Assembly: GCA_016714015.1 (NCBI GenBank)
Contig: JADJNZ010000005.1
Location: 248,001-312,000 of the forward strand
DNA from: Gemmatimonadota bacterium
GTDB taxonomy: Bacteria > Gemmatimonadota > Gemmatimonadetes > Gemmatimonadales > Gemmatimonadaceae
DNA: 64,000 bases
Reading direction: 5' to 3'
Below the pieces are notes generated by a model. It made no database searches and had not been told where the DNA came from. It was given only the letters and a program-made list of their open reading frames with translations. A program made the translations under genes and the position numbers. Below are positions 6,633-14,996 of this stretch, piece by piece. The number at the start of each line of letters is the position of its first letter. Positions within the stretch are counted from its first letter, which is position 1.

Positions 6633-9113
6633 ATGACCGCTCCCGTTGAACCGATCGGCTACGAGCCGTCGGCCGTCGAAGCACGCTGGCGCCAGCGTTG
6701 GGCCGAGCGCCGCACCCACCAGACGGACATCGCCACCGGCGAGCGTCCGTTCTACGCGCTGATGATGTTCCCGTACCCTTCCGCGGAAGGGCTGCACGTC
6801 GGGAACCTCTTCGCCTTCACTGGCTGTGATATCTACGCGAGGTTCCAGCGCCTGCAAGGCCATACGGTCTTCGAGCCGCTGGGCTACGATGCGTTCGGCA
6901 TCCACTCGGAGAACTTCGCGCTGAAGGTCGGGAAGCACCCGATGCAGCTCATCCCGAGCAACATCGCCAACTTCCGCCGCCAGCTCGACCGCGCCGGCCT
7001 CATGGTGGACTGGACCAAGTCGGTCGACACGACCGACCCGTCCTACTACAAGTGGACGCAGTGGGTCTTCCTGCAGCTCTACAAGCAGGGGCTGGCGTAC
7101 AAGAAGGCGGCGGCCGTGAACTGGTGCCCCTCGTGCAAGACCGTGCTCGCCAACGAGCAGGTCGAGGGCGGCACCTGCGAGCGTTGCGGCACGGTGGTCG
7201 AGCAGCGGTTCCTCGAGCAGTGGTTCTTCAAGATCTCCGACTACTCGGCGCGGCTCCTCGGCAACCTCGAGCGGCTCGACTGGTCGGAGACGACGAAGCA
7301 GGCGCAGCGGAACTGGATCGGTCGCTCCGATGGCGCGCGGCTCCGCTTCCGCGTGCTCGACGCCCTCGCCGACGCCGGCAGCGCGGCCGTCTCGGTCACG
7401 TCGGAGACGCGCGTCGACGAGCCCGTGATCGAGGTCTTCACGACGCGCCCCGACACGATCTTCGGGGCGACCTACCTGGTCCTCGCGCCCGAGCATCCGC
7501 TGGTCGACGCGATCACGACGCCGCAGCAGCAGGGCGTCGTCGCGGAGTATCGCGCGCGCGCGGCCAAGCAGGACATCGTGAGCCGCAAGACGACGAAGGA
7601 GAAGACGGGCGAGTTCACCGGGGCGTACGCGGCGAACCCCGCGACCGGCCAGCTCATCCCCATCTGGGTCGCGGACTATGTGCTGATGGAGTACGGCACC
7701 GGCGCGATCATGGCGGTGCCGGGGCACGACGAGCGCGACTTCGAGTTCGCGACGAAGTTCGACCTGCCGATCGTGCGCGTCGTCGCGGGCGAGGGGCAGG
7801 ACGCCCGCACGCCGTTCGCGGGCGAGGCCTATGTCGGCGACGGAAAGCTCGTCAACTCGGGGCAGTTCGACGGCATGCCCGTCGACACCGCCAAGCGCAC
7901 CCTCACCGAGTGGCTCGAGGGGATGCACGCGGGGCAGTCGGTGACGAACTACCGCCTGCACGACTGGTGCATCTCGCGGCAGCGCTACTGGGGGCCGCCG
8001 ATCCCGATCATCTACTGCGACGCCTGCGGCACCGTGCCGGTGCCCGAGTCGCAGCTGCCGGTCGTGCTCCCCAACATCCCCGACTTCAAGCCGGACGATT
8101 CCGGCATCTCGCCGCTCGCGCGCCACGAGGAGTGGTTCCACGTCCCGTGCCCCACCTGCGGCAAGCGGGCGCGGCGCGAGACCGACGTGAGCGACACCTT
8201 CCTCGACAGCGCCTGGTACTTCCTGCGCTATCCGAGCGTGGGGCGCGATGATGTCGCCTTCGATGCCGCGACGACGCGGAAGTGGCTGCCGGTGACGACG
8301 TACATCGGCGGCAACGAGCACGCCGTGCTGCACCTGCTCTACTCGCGCTTCATCACGATGGTCCTGCACGACATGGGGATGCTCCACTTCGAGGAGCCGT
8401 TCACCAAGTTCCGCGCGCACGGGCTCATCATCCGCGAAGGCGCGAAGATGTCCAAGTCGAAGGGGAACGTGGTCAACCCCGACGACTACATCGACCAGTG
8501 GGGCGCGGACTCGTTCCGCACCTACCTGATGTTCCTCGGACCCTTCGAGGAGGGCGGCGACTTCCGCGATGCGGGCATCAGCGGCGTGAAGCGGTTCCTC
8601 GACCGCCTCTGGGCCTCGGTGCGCGACTGCACGTCCGACGGCGCGCCCGACCCCGAGGTGATGAAGAAGCTCCACGCGACCATCAAGAAGGTCGGCGAGG
8701 ACGTACCGGCGCTGAGCTACAACACGGCGATCGCCGCGATGATGGAGTACATGAACACGCTGCGGAAGGGTGAGCGCAGCTGCCATCGCGCCGAGGTGGA
8801 GCCGGTGGTGCAGCTCGTCTCGCCGTTCGCGCCGCACATCGCGGCCGAGCTGTGGGAGATGCTCGGGCACTCGGAGAGCGTGTTCGACGCCCGCTGGCCC
8901 GCCTTCGACCCCGCGCTGCTGGTGAGCGACACGATCGAGCTCGTCGTGCAGGTGGGTGGCAAGACCCGCGGGAAGCTCGTCGTCGCCAAGACCGTGACGC
9001 AGGACGAGGCGCTCGCGGCGGCGAAGGCGGATCCGGCGATCGGGAAGTTCATCACCGGGGAGCCGAAGAAGGTGATCCTGGTGCCGGGCCGGTTGCTCAA
9101 CGTCGTCGTCTGA
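6633..9113 (+). CDS. leuS: Leucine--tRNA ligase
   Basis: Class I aminoacyl-tRNA synthetase charging tRNA-Leu. It is 826 residues, normal for the bacterial type. The HIGH-like motif is HVGN (55-58, within FPYPSAEGLHVGN). A CxxC...CxxC zinc module (CPSC...CERC) follows. The CP1 editing domain has TTRPDTIFGATYLVLAPEHPL and a GTGAIMAVPGHDERDFEFA block. A second cysteine module (CDAC, CPTC) and SDTFLDSAWYFLRYP lead into KMSKS (605-609) and an anticodon-binding C-terminus. The start MTAPVEP at 6633 is preferred over 6591 because homologues begin near this point and the upstream codons would overlap the chemoreceptor gene. Confidence 0.97.
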   Translation: MTAPVEPIGYEPSAVEARWRQRWAERRTHQTDIATGERPFYALMMFPYPSAEGLHVGNLFAFTGCDIYARFQRLQGHTVFEPLGYDAFGIHSENFALKVGKHPMQLIPSNIANFRRQLDRAGLMVDWTKSVDTTDPSYYKWTQWVFLQLYKQGLAYKKAAAVNWCPSCKTVLANEQVEGGTCERCGTVVEQRFLEQWFFKISDYSARLLGNLERLDWSETTKQAQRNWIGRSDGARLRFRVLDALADAGSAAVSVTSETRVDEPVIEVFTTRPDTIFGATYLVLAPEHPLVDAITTPQQQGVVAEYRARAAKQDIVSRKTTKEKTGEFTGAYAANPATGQLIPIWVADYVLMEYGTGAIMAVPGHDERDFEFATKFDLPIVRVVAGEGQDARTPFAGEAYVGDGKLVNSGQFDGMPVDTAKRTLTEWLEGMHAGQSVTNYRLHDWCISRQRYWGPPIPIIYCDACGTVPVPESQLPVVLPNIPDFKPDDSGISPLARHEEWFHVPCPTCGKRARRETDVSDTFLDSAWYFLRYPSVGRDDVAFDAATTRKWLPVTTYIGGNEHAVLHLLYSRFITMVLHDMGMLHFEEPFTKFRAHGLIIREGAKMSKSKGNVVNPDDYIDQWGADSFRTYLMFLGPFEEGGDFRDAGISGVKRFLDRLWASVRDCTSDGAPDPEVMKKLHATIKKVGEDVPALSYNTAIAAMMEYMNTLRKGERSCHRAEVEPVVQLVSPFAPHIAAELWEMLGHSESVFDARWPAFDPALLVSDTIELVVQVGGKTRGKLVVAKTVTQDEALAAAKADPAIGKFITGEPKKVILVPGRLLNVVV

Positions 9114-9139
9114 GAACCCGCCACTCCCGCGATCGCGAC

Positions 9140-9172
9140 GAGGGGCTCGCACCGTCCAGGTGCGAGCCCCTC
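9140..9172. terminator. Bidirectional hairpin between leuS and the M14 peptidase gene
   Basis: A perfect 14-bp stem, GAGGGGCTCGCACC at 9140-9153 paired with 9159-9172, with a five-base loop. It sits between two converging genes. No clear T-run follows on either strand, so its terminator role rests on the stem and position. Confidence 0.6.
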
Positions 9173-9218
9173 ATCCGTTCCGCCGTGCACGGCGCCCACG
9201 CCGGGGCGCCGCCGAACC

Positions 9219-11000
9219 CTATCGCGAACTCCGGCTCGCCGACCCGCCCTTCTCCGACACCACGCTGACGGTGAACGGCCCCGTCCCCTGCACGAGCCAC
9301 TTCACGCGCACGAGCCCGTTGCCCGGGATGTTCCGCACGAGCAGGGTGGACGGGTCGCGCTTCTGCTCGGTGGCGTCGCCGTTGAGTGGATTGTCCACGA
9401 GGAACCCGGCGATCACGCGCCCCCCCGTCAGCGTCACGCGGTCGGGACGCGAGATGCGGTTCTCGAGGTCCTGCTGGGTGTGCGTCGGGGCGAGTTTGGT
9501 GTTGAGCACCACGGCGGTCACCTCCGTCACCCCGCCGCCGAGCGCGCGCGTGGTCACCGAGTCGACCGCGACGAGCGGCATCTGCGAGGTCTGGAAGAGC
9601 GTGAACATCATGTTGCGATGCGCATCGCTCTGGAGGAGGAATCCCGGCTCGACGCGGCCGAAGTTCTTCTTCGTCCCGCCGACCTCGACGCGCCCGTACT
9701 GTGGGTGGTCGACGGTGGTCCACTCGACGAACGCCTCGCCCATCAGCAGCAGGCGATTGAAGCGCGACTCGGTGGTCTGGTAGCGGCGCGCGTTCGGATC
9801 GAACGGCCCGTCGTCGGCGGCGTTGGTCCGGTTGAAGTAGAGGAACGGCGTGAACAGCTCGTTGCTGAACGTCAGGATGCCGCGCGCGCCGTAGAACCAG
9901 TCGAGCTCGCCGCCCCACACCGTGTAGAGGTCCTTCCAGACGATCATGTAGCGATAGCCCGGGAGGATCTCCTCGCCGGTGCGCCCGATCACGTCGAACA
10001 CCTGCACGTCCTGCGGACGGTACTCGTCCTGCGGGACGCCGGGGCCGCGCAGCAGCATGCCGCCCGAGTTGTGATAGCTCTGCGCCCCGGCGATGTTCGG
10101 GTGCGCGGTCACGAACCGGATGATGTGCTGCGTCTCGACGAGCGAGGTCGGGTACGGGTCGGACCCGCCCTGCACGTACTGCGGCGCCCAGCGCCACGGC
10201 CAGTTGCGGTTGGGGTCGTAACCGCCGTCGGCGTCTTCGTTCACGAAGCCGTCGCCGTCGTTGTCGAAGCCCTCCTGCCCGAGCAGGTCGTACTCGCCGC
10301 GCTCGCCCGGCCGCACCGGCACCATCAGGCGCGGATCCTCTGGCGAGACCCGGAAGCGCCCGTTCACGTTGCGCCGCCGCATCTGCGTGATGTGCCCGTC
10401 GCCGTTCAGGTCGTCGAGGTTGTCCTCGTCCACCCGCCCGTCGCCGTCGCTGTCGCGCGGGGAGAGCCCGGTGCGGGGCGAGCTCGCCGTGTTCGGCTTG
10501 TGCATGAAGTGGTCGCGCGCGTCGGGGTTGATCGTCGGCACGATGTAGAGCGTGTACTGGTCGAGCAGCGAGTCGACCGCCGGCACGCGCTCCGCCATCT
10601 CGGCGAGATACCAGGCCGTGTAGAGCGAGAACTCGGCGCCCTGGATCTCGTTGGAGTGGATGTTGCCGTCGATCCACATCGCGGGTTTCCGGTCCGCGTC
10701 ACCGACGGCGAAGTTCGTCACCGTGAGGAGCACCATGTCGCGGCCGAGCGTGCTCTTGCCGATCGACCCGACCTTGATGCGGCCGGGATGCGCCGCGCCG
10801 AGCCGACGGGCGATCTCGACGATCCCGGCGTGGTCGTAGAAGCGATCCCACGCGACCGCGACCTTGGGGTCCGGCGGTGACCCGAGCGCGGCGAGCGCAC
10901 CCGCGATCGGCGCCTGCGTCGCGCGCGCGGTCGGTGCCTGGGCCTGCAGCGCCAGCGGCGCGAGGCTCGTCACCGCGAGAAGGAACAGCGTCTTGCGCAT
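9219..11000 (-). CDS. Exported M14-family zinc carboxypeptidase
   Basis: Secreted metallopeptidase of 593 residues that removes C-terminal residues from peptides. A Sec signal peptide ends near LQAQA (residue 22). Zinc ligands are present: His115 and Glu118 in GNIHSNE, and His310 in QSYHNSGG. The catalytic Glu is probably Glu381 in TFSNELF. The catalytic domain is interrupted by Asp-rich loops resembling calcium-binding dockerin or thrombospondin-3 motifs (DSDGDGRVDED near 183, DNDGDGFVNED near 246). The last 130 residues look like a beta-sandwich. It begins six bases after the stop of a paralogue (11007-12707), so the two form an operon. The start is clear from the signal peptide. Confidence 0.9.
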   Translation of the reverse strand: MRKTLFLLAVTSLAPLALQAQAPTARATQAPIAGALAALGSPPDPKVAVAWDRFYDHAGIVEIARRLGAAHPGRIKVGSIGKSTLGRDMVLLTVTNFAVGDADRKPAMWIDGNIHSNEIQGAEFSLYTAWYLAEMAERVPAVDSLLDQYTLYIVPTINPDARDHFMHKPNTASSPRTGLSPRDSDGDGRVDEDNLDDLNGDGHITQMRRRNVNGRFRVSPEDPRLMVPVRPGERGEYDLLGQEGFDNDGDGFVNEDADGGYDPNRNWPWRWAPQYVQGGSDPYPTSLVETQHIIRFVTAHPNIAGAQSYHNSGGMLLRGPGVPQDEYRPQDVQVFDVIGRTGEEILPGYRYMIVWKDLYTVWGGELDWFYGARGILTFSNELFTPFLYFNRTNAADDGPFDPNARRYQTTESRFNRLLLMGEAFVEWTTVDHPQYGRVEVGGTKKNFGRVEPGFLLQSDAHRNMMFTLFQTSQMPLVAVDSVTTRALGGGVTEVTAVVLNTKLAPTHTQQDLENRISRPDRVTLTGGRVIAGFLVDNPLNGDATEQKRDPSTLLVRNIPGNGLVRVKWLVQGTGPFTVSVVSEKGGSASRSSR

Positions 11001-11006
11001 CTTCGC

Positions 11007-12707
11007 TTACCTCGCCCGAAGGGTGATGGTCTCGGTCGCGCTGCCGGCATTCGGCGCGCCCACGGTGAGGGTGACGGTGGCGCCGGCATCACCGACGACC
11101 AGCCACTCGAACCGCTGCACCGAGCCGCTCCCGCGGAGCGCGTCGATGTATTGCACCTTCCGTCCACCGGCGAGCGACTGCCCGGCGCCGAGCGCGATCT
11201 CGACCTTCACGCGACGCGGGAGTCGCGACCGCACGCCGATCGCGGCATTCGTCGGCAGGTACCCGCCATTGGTCACCTCGGCGCTGATGCGCCAGGTGCG
11301 CGGCCCGACCGCCTCGACCTTCGCCGGGCCGGTGAGCGCGACCGACGGGAGCATCTTGACGAGATCCACCACCCAATCCGCCTGCTTGCGTCCGAGCGAA
11401 TCGAGCGTCGACGCGGCGGGGTTGAGCGCGGCGCCGGGGGCCATGCCGCCGACCTCGACCGGCTTGCCGTCGATCGTGAACCCGGGGACCACCTTCCACT
11501 CGACGAATCCGGCCGGGTCGTTCGCCTTGAGCCAGCGATAGTCGTTGCGCTCGGCGGCGAGCGGATCCGGCGTCGGGGCGCGACGGCCGGCGGCGGTGTC
11601 GGCCGGGGCCTTCCCCGGCCACCAGACGCGCGAGCCGAACGCGAAGCGTCCCATATGGAAGTAGGACCAGGAGAGCGGATCGCCGGACTCGGCGGCGCTC
11701 ACCGGATCCTGCCCCACGACCGGCCGTGGCGCGCGCTTGGCGATCTCGGCGAACCACGCGTTGTCGGCTGGCAGTGTGGCCGAGAGCGGCCCACCGGCGC
11801 TCGTGCCCTGCGGATTGCCGCCGATCCCGGGGACGGTCCGTCCCTCCCACGGCTTCACGAGGTTGTCCTGCATCCCGAGCACGTACACGGCCGCGATGTT
11901 CAGGCGCGCGGTCACCAGCTCGGCGATCGCCCGTGACTCGGGAGCCGAGAAGGCGTGCTGCCCCGCGCCCGGCGCGAAGAAGGTGTAGTTGTGCGCGAAG
12001 TTGATCGCGAGGTCGGTGCCGCCGGGCCCGTCCTCGTTGTACGCCTCGTCGCCGTCGTCGTCCTTGCCCTCGACGAACAGGCGGTGCGTGCCGCGCTCGC
12101 CCTTGGTGGCGTCGGCGCGGCGCATGAGGGCGGGGTCGACCGGGTCGACCATCCACTCCCCGCCCGCCTCGACCTTCACGCGCATCATGGTGATGAGGCC
12201 GTCGCCGTTGAGGTCGTCGGGCGCATCCTCGTCGAGCGTGCCATCGCGGTCGTCGTCGTCCTTGCCGTCGTTGCCGCGACGCTCGGCGCGCACCGGCGCG
12301 AAGAACGCCTCGGCGGCGTCGGGATTGAGGCGCGGCACGACGTAGACCGTACGAGCGGCGCCGCGGCCGTCGGCCGTGCCGGCGCGTCCGGCGAGTTCGC
12401 GGATGAGTCGCAACGCGACCTCGCTCGAGGCGACCTGCGGCCCGTACGCGCCGGCGAGCACGAGGAGCGCCGGCTGATCGTCGGCGGTCCCGATCCGCAC
12501 GAGGTGGACGGGGCGCCCGCCCGGCGAGGTGGCGATGGTGGAGACGGTCACGACGCCGGGCTTGGCCCGCGCGACGGAGTCGAGGACGGCGGCGAGGCGT
12601 GCGGCGGTGTGGTACCCCGCCGTGCGCGCCTGGGCACCGAGAGGGATCGTGCCGAGCGCCGCGACGGCGAGCCCGGCGATCCAACGGACCGAGGATGTGG
12701 TAGGCAT
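11007..12707 (-). CDS. Exported M14-like paralogue lacking zinc ligands (probable pseudoenzyme)
   Basis: A 566-residue secreted protein with the same layout as its downstream neighbour: signal peptide to about residue 26, M14-like fold, Asp-rich loops (DDDDRDGTLDED, DLNGDG), NPDAAEAF after a conserved strand, and a C-terminal beta domain. At the zinc site, however, the HxxE pair reads Tyr88-Gly-Pro-Gln91 (AGAYGPQ) and the third ligand position reads VLGMQ in place of SYHNS. All three metal ligands therefore appear lost. Length and frame are intact and it is translated first in the operon, so it is probably a retained partner or binding protein and not a decayed gene. Peptidase activity is unlikely. 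Confidence 0.8.
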   Translation of the reverse strand: MPTTSSVRWIAGLAVAALGTIPLGAQARTAGYHTAARLAAVLDSVARAKPGVVTVSTIATSPGGRPVHLVRIGTADDQPALLVLAGAYGPQVASSEVALRLIRELAGRAGTADGRGAARTVYVVPRLNPDAAEAFFAPVRAERRGNDGKDDDDRDGTLDEDAPDDLNGDGLITMMRVKVEAGGEWMVDPVDPALMRRADATKGERGTHRLFVEGKDDDGDEAYNEDGPGGTDLAINFAHNYTFFAPGAGQHAFSAPESRAIAELVTARLNIAAVYVLGMQDNLVKPWEGRTVPGIGGNPQGTSAGGPLSATLPADNAWFAEIAKRAPRPVVGQDPVSAAESGDPLSWSYFHMGRFAFGSRVWWPGKAPADTAAGRRAPTPDPLAAERNDYRWLKANDPAGFVEWKVVPGFTIDGKPVEVGGMAPGAALNPAASTLDSLGRKQADWVVDLVKMLPSVALTGPAKVEAVGPRTWRISAEVTNGGYLPTNAAIGVRSRLPRRVKVEIALGAGQSLAGGRKVQYIDALRGSGSVQRFEWLVVGDAGATVTLTVGAPNAGSATETITLRAR

Positions 12708-12812
12708 GGACCGACTGAGGGTGATGTGGGTGCGCCCGGAACATACGCAGGCGGGACGCCCACGGTTGACCTGCCGCGGACGCGGCGTATGCTACGGAGA
12801 GGATCCGCGCCC
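12708..12812. promoter_or_regulatory. Divergent intergenic region (promoters inferred)
   Basis: About 105 bp between the M14 operon (leftward) and the M20 gene (rightward). It must hold both promoters or their cores, but I see no clear -35/-10 pair or operator. AGAGGA before 12813 is a fair ribosome-binding site for the M20 gene. Confidence 0.3.
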
Positions 12813-13991
12813 ATGACCATCCCCGCTCCCGCCTCGCTCGCCGAGACGCTCCAGCTCGTCGTCGGCTGGCGCCGTCACCTGCACGCCAATCCCGAGCTCT
12901 CGTTCCACGAGAACGCGACCTCGGCGTTCGTCGAGCGCACACTGCGCGAGATGGGCGGCCTCGAGGTCTCCAAGCCCACGCCGACGAGCGTCGTCGCGCG
13001 GCTCCTCACCGGCCGTCCCGGCCCGGTGCTCGCGTTGCGCGCCGACATGGATGCGCTCCCCATCACGGAGGAGACGCGGCTCGAGTTCGCGTCGACCAAC
13101 GCCGGCGTCATGCATGCCTGCGGCCACGACGGCCACACCGCCATGCTGCTGGGTGCGGTCCGTGAGCTCCTCGCGCGGCGCGACGCATTGGTGGGTGAGG
13201 TCCGGTTCCTCTTCCAGCACGCGGAGGAGGTCTTTCCCGGCGGAGCGGAGGAGATGGTGCAGCGCGGCGCGATGGATGGCGTGACGCGGGTGATCGGGGC
13301 GCATCTCTGGGCGCCGCTCGCGGTGGGGACGGTGGGCGTGCCGAGCGGCGCGGTGAGTGCCGCTCCCGACACCTTCTGGATCACCATCCGCGGCAAGGGC
13401 GGACACGCCGCCATGCCGCATCTCACCGTCGATCCCGTCGCGGTCGCCGCCCAGGTGGTGGTGAACCTCCAGCACCTCGTCGCGCGCGGCGTCGATCCGC
13501 TCGACAGCGCGGTGGTGAGCGTGACGCAGTTCCACTCCGGCACCGCGCACAACGTCATCCCCGAGGTCGCCGAGCTCAACGGCACCGTGCGAACCCTCGA
13601 CACGCAGGTACGGACCGAGATCGCCGCGCGGATGGAGCGTGTGATCCGTGGCGTCACCGAGGCGCATGGGGCGACCTACGAGTTCACCTACGAGCGCGGG
13701 TATCGGCCGGTGGTGAACGACGCGACGGTCACGGCGGAGCTCGCGCAGGTCGTCGCGGACACCTGCGGCGCCGATGCGCTCGTGCCGATGCGCCCCGTGA
13801 TGGTGGGCGAGGACTTCTCCGCGTTCCAGCAGAAGGCGCCGGGGACCTTCTTCTTCGTGGGGGCGGCGCGCCCGATCGACGGCGCGGTGCATCCGCACCA
13901 CCATCCCAAGTTCGACGTGGACGAGCGGGCGTTCGCGACCGGCGTGCGGGTGTTCGTCGAGGCCGCGACGCGTTATTGCGCGCCGCGCTGA
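12813..13991 (+). CDS. M20D-family amidohydrolase (hippurate / N-acyl-amino-acid hydrolase type)
   Basis: Hydrolyses N-acyl amino acids or related amides. It is 392 residues, cytoplasmic, with no signal peptide. Family blocks in order: RRHLHANPELSFHE, LALRADMDALPI, HACGHDGHTAMLLGA (metal ligands Cys and His), the FQHAEEVFPGGAEEMV pair of acidic ligands, and GHAAMPHLTVDPV in the dimerisation lid domain. The final metal-binding His lies in the C-terminal HHHPKFDVDE. Start ATG 12813 has AGAGGATCC upstream and matches the usual N-terminus. The exact substrate cannot be told from sequence. Carboxypeptidase Ss1-like or IAA-amino-acid hydrolase labels would fit equally. Confidence 0.88.
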   Translation: MTIPAPASLAETLQLVVGWRRHLHANPELSFHENATSAFVERTLREMGGLEVSKPTPTSVVARLLTGRPGPVLALRADMDALPITEETRLEFASTNAGVMHACGHDGHTAMLLGAVRELLARRDALVGEVRFLFQHAEEVFPGGAEEMVQRGAMDGVTRVIGAHLWAPLAVGTVGVPSGAVSAAPDTFWITIRGKGGHAAMPHLTVDPVAVAAQVVVNLQHLVARGVDPLDSAVVSVTQFHSGTAHNVIPEVAELNGTVRTLDTQVRTEIAARMERVIRGVTEAHGATYEFTYERGYRPVVNDATVTAELAQVVADTCGADALVPMRPVMVGEDFSAFQQKAPGTFFFVGAARPIDGAVHPHHHPKFDVDERAFATGVRVFVEAATRYCAPR

Positions 13992-14003
13992 GTCAGGGGC
14001 GAT

Positions 14004-14906
14004 TCACTCGGCGACGTAGCGCCAGGGCGCGTCCGGTGACGCGCGATGCCAGATGGTGAAGAACGGGATCCGGGGCTTCGCCTGCCCGGCCGGCGCCGCC
14101 CCGTTGGGCGTGATGTAGCCGAAGGTGATCCCCAGGTCGCCGCTCGACGCGACGAGCGCCCGCTCGGGCCACCAATCCACGGGGCTCCTCGCCTCGGTGG
14201 AGCCGTCCGAGACAAGTGCGGCGATCGCCGTGTTGCCGACCGTGAAGCCCGCCGTGGCCGGGCCGCCCAGGTTGATCGCGCGCGGGTCGCCGAAGGTCTC
14301 GAAGCCTGCCTGGAGTCCGATGATCTGCGACTCGCGCGCGAAGGCGCGCTCGGCGAAGAGGAGCGAGGCGCGGTGGCGCTCCACCACCGCGGCATCGGTG
14401 ACCGGTGGCACCAGCGCCGCAGGACGCACCGTCGGCCGCGCCGTCGAGTCGATCGCGCCGGCCGCGCGACGGATGCGTCGGTAGGCCATCATCCGCCAGC
14501 CGCGCGCGTCCTTCACCCAGTAGGCGAGGTACTTGCCCGCCACCGCCGTGCCGTCCGACCGTCGCGCGGTGCTGTAGCCGTAGGTGAAGCCGTGCAACCC
14601 GTCCGCGGAGAGGCCACCGCCGATCGGCGACCACTTCACCGTCGCGCGGCCCTCGAGGGTGTCGCGCATCCACTCGGCACGGACAGCGACCAGTCCCTCG
14701 ACCAGGCCGCGTCCCGGCATCGGGACGGTGACCTCGGGGGCCATCGCGCCCGTCACCTCGCCGAGGAAGCCGAAGGTGCGGTCGGCGTTCATCAGTTCGG
14801 CGAGCGCCGCGTCGGGCGTGCGGGGCTGTGCGGCCGCGACGAGGAGGACCCCCGCGAGCGGCAGGCATCGGAGCAGTACAGCACGGAATCCCAGTCTCGT
14901 TCCCAC
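14004..14906 (-). CDS. Exported protein of unknown function, SnoaL/DUF4440-like halves
   Basis: About 300 residues from a GTG at 14906, which gives a clean signal peptide (CLPLAGVLLVAAAQ). Two similar halves each begin with a nuclear-transport-factor-2-like pattern (LMNADRTFGFLGEV... and SLLFAERAFARESQ...) and end in a Trp/Tyr strand (GYITPNG, TIWHRASPDAPWRYV), as in DUF4440-type proteins. No catalytic motif is visible. An ATG at 14936 is also in frame. The start region overlaps the 3' part of the DUF2256 gene in another frame, so it is probably the last gene of the photolyase run. Function unknown. Confidence 0.65.
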   Translation of the reverse strand: MGTRLGFRAVLLRCLPLAGVLLVAAAQPRTPDAALAELMNADRTFGFLGEVTGAMAPEVTVPMPGRGLVEGLVAVRAEWMRDTLEGRATVKWSPIGGGLSADGLHGFTYGYSTARRSDGTAVAGKYLAYWVKDARGWRMMAYRRIRRAAGAIDSTARPTVRPAALVPPVTDAAVVERHRASLLFAERAFARESQIIGLQAGFETFGDPRAINLGGPATAGFTVGNTAIAALVSDGSTEARSPVDWWPERALVASSGDLGITFGYITPNGAAPAGQAKPRIPFFTIWHRASPDAPWRYVAE

Positions 14907-14986
14907 TTCTTCCTCCAGGTGAACGGCCGGCCACACGCGACGCAGTCCTTCACGGGAAGCTCGGACTTCTTCCGCATCTTCGCCAT
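14792..14986 (-). CDS. DUF2256 small zinc-ribbon-like protein
   Basis: A 64-residue protein whose first 45 residues are a textbook DUF2256: MAKMRKKSELPVKDC, CVACGRPFTWRKKWER, then YCSDACR. Four cysteines in two CxxC-like pairs suggest a metal site. The last 18 residues are low-complexity Ser/Pro/Arg and overlap the next gene, so the real functional unit ends near residue 47. It starts ten bases after the photolyase stop. In my recollection this family is often found next to or fused with photolyase-related genes, which supports a joint role, but its function is unknown. Confidence 0.85.
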   Translation of the reverse strand: MAKMRKKSELPVKDCVACGRPFTWRKKWERDWDSVLYCSDACRSRGSSSSRPHSPARPTRRSPN

Positions 14987-14996
14987 GCGGGGCCGG

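Noticed and set aside
6624..9152. 842-residue open frame on the minus strand opposite leuS
   Set aside because: It is an Arg/Asp/His-rich shadow of a certain gene, as expected in high-GC DNA, with no family features.
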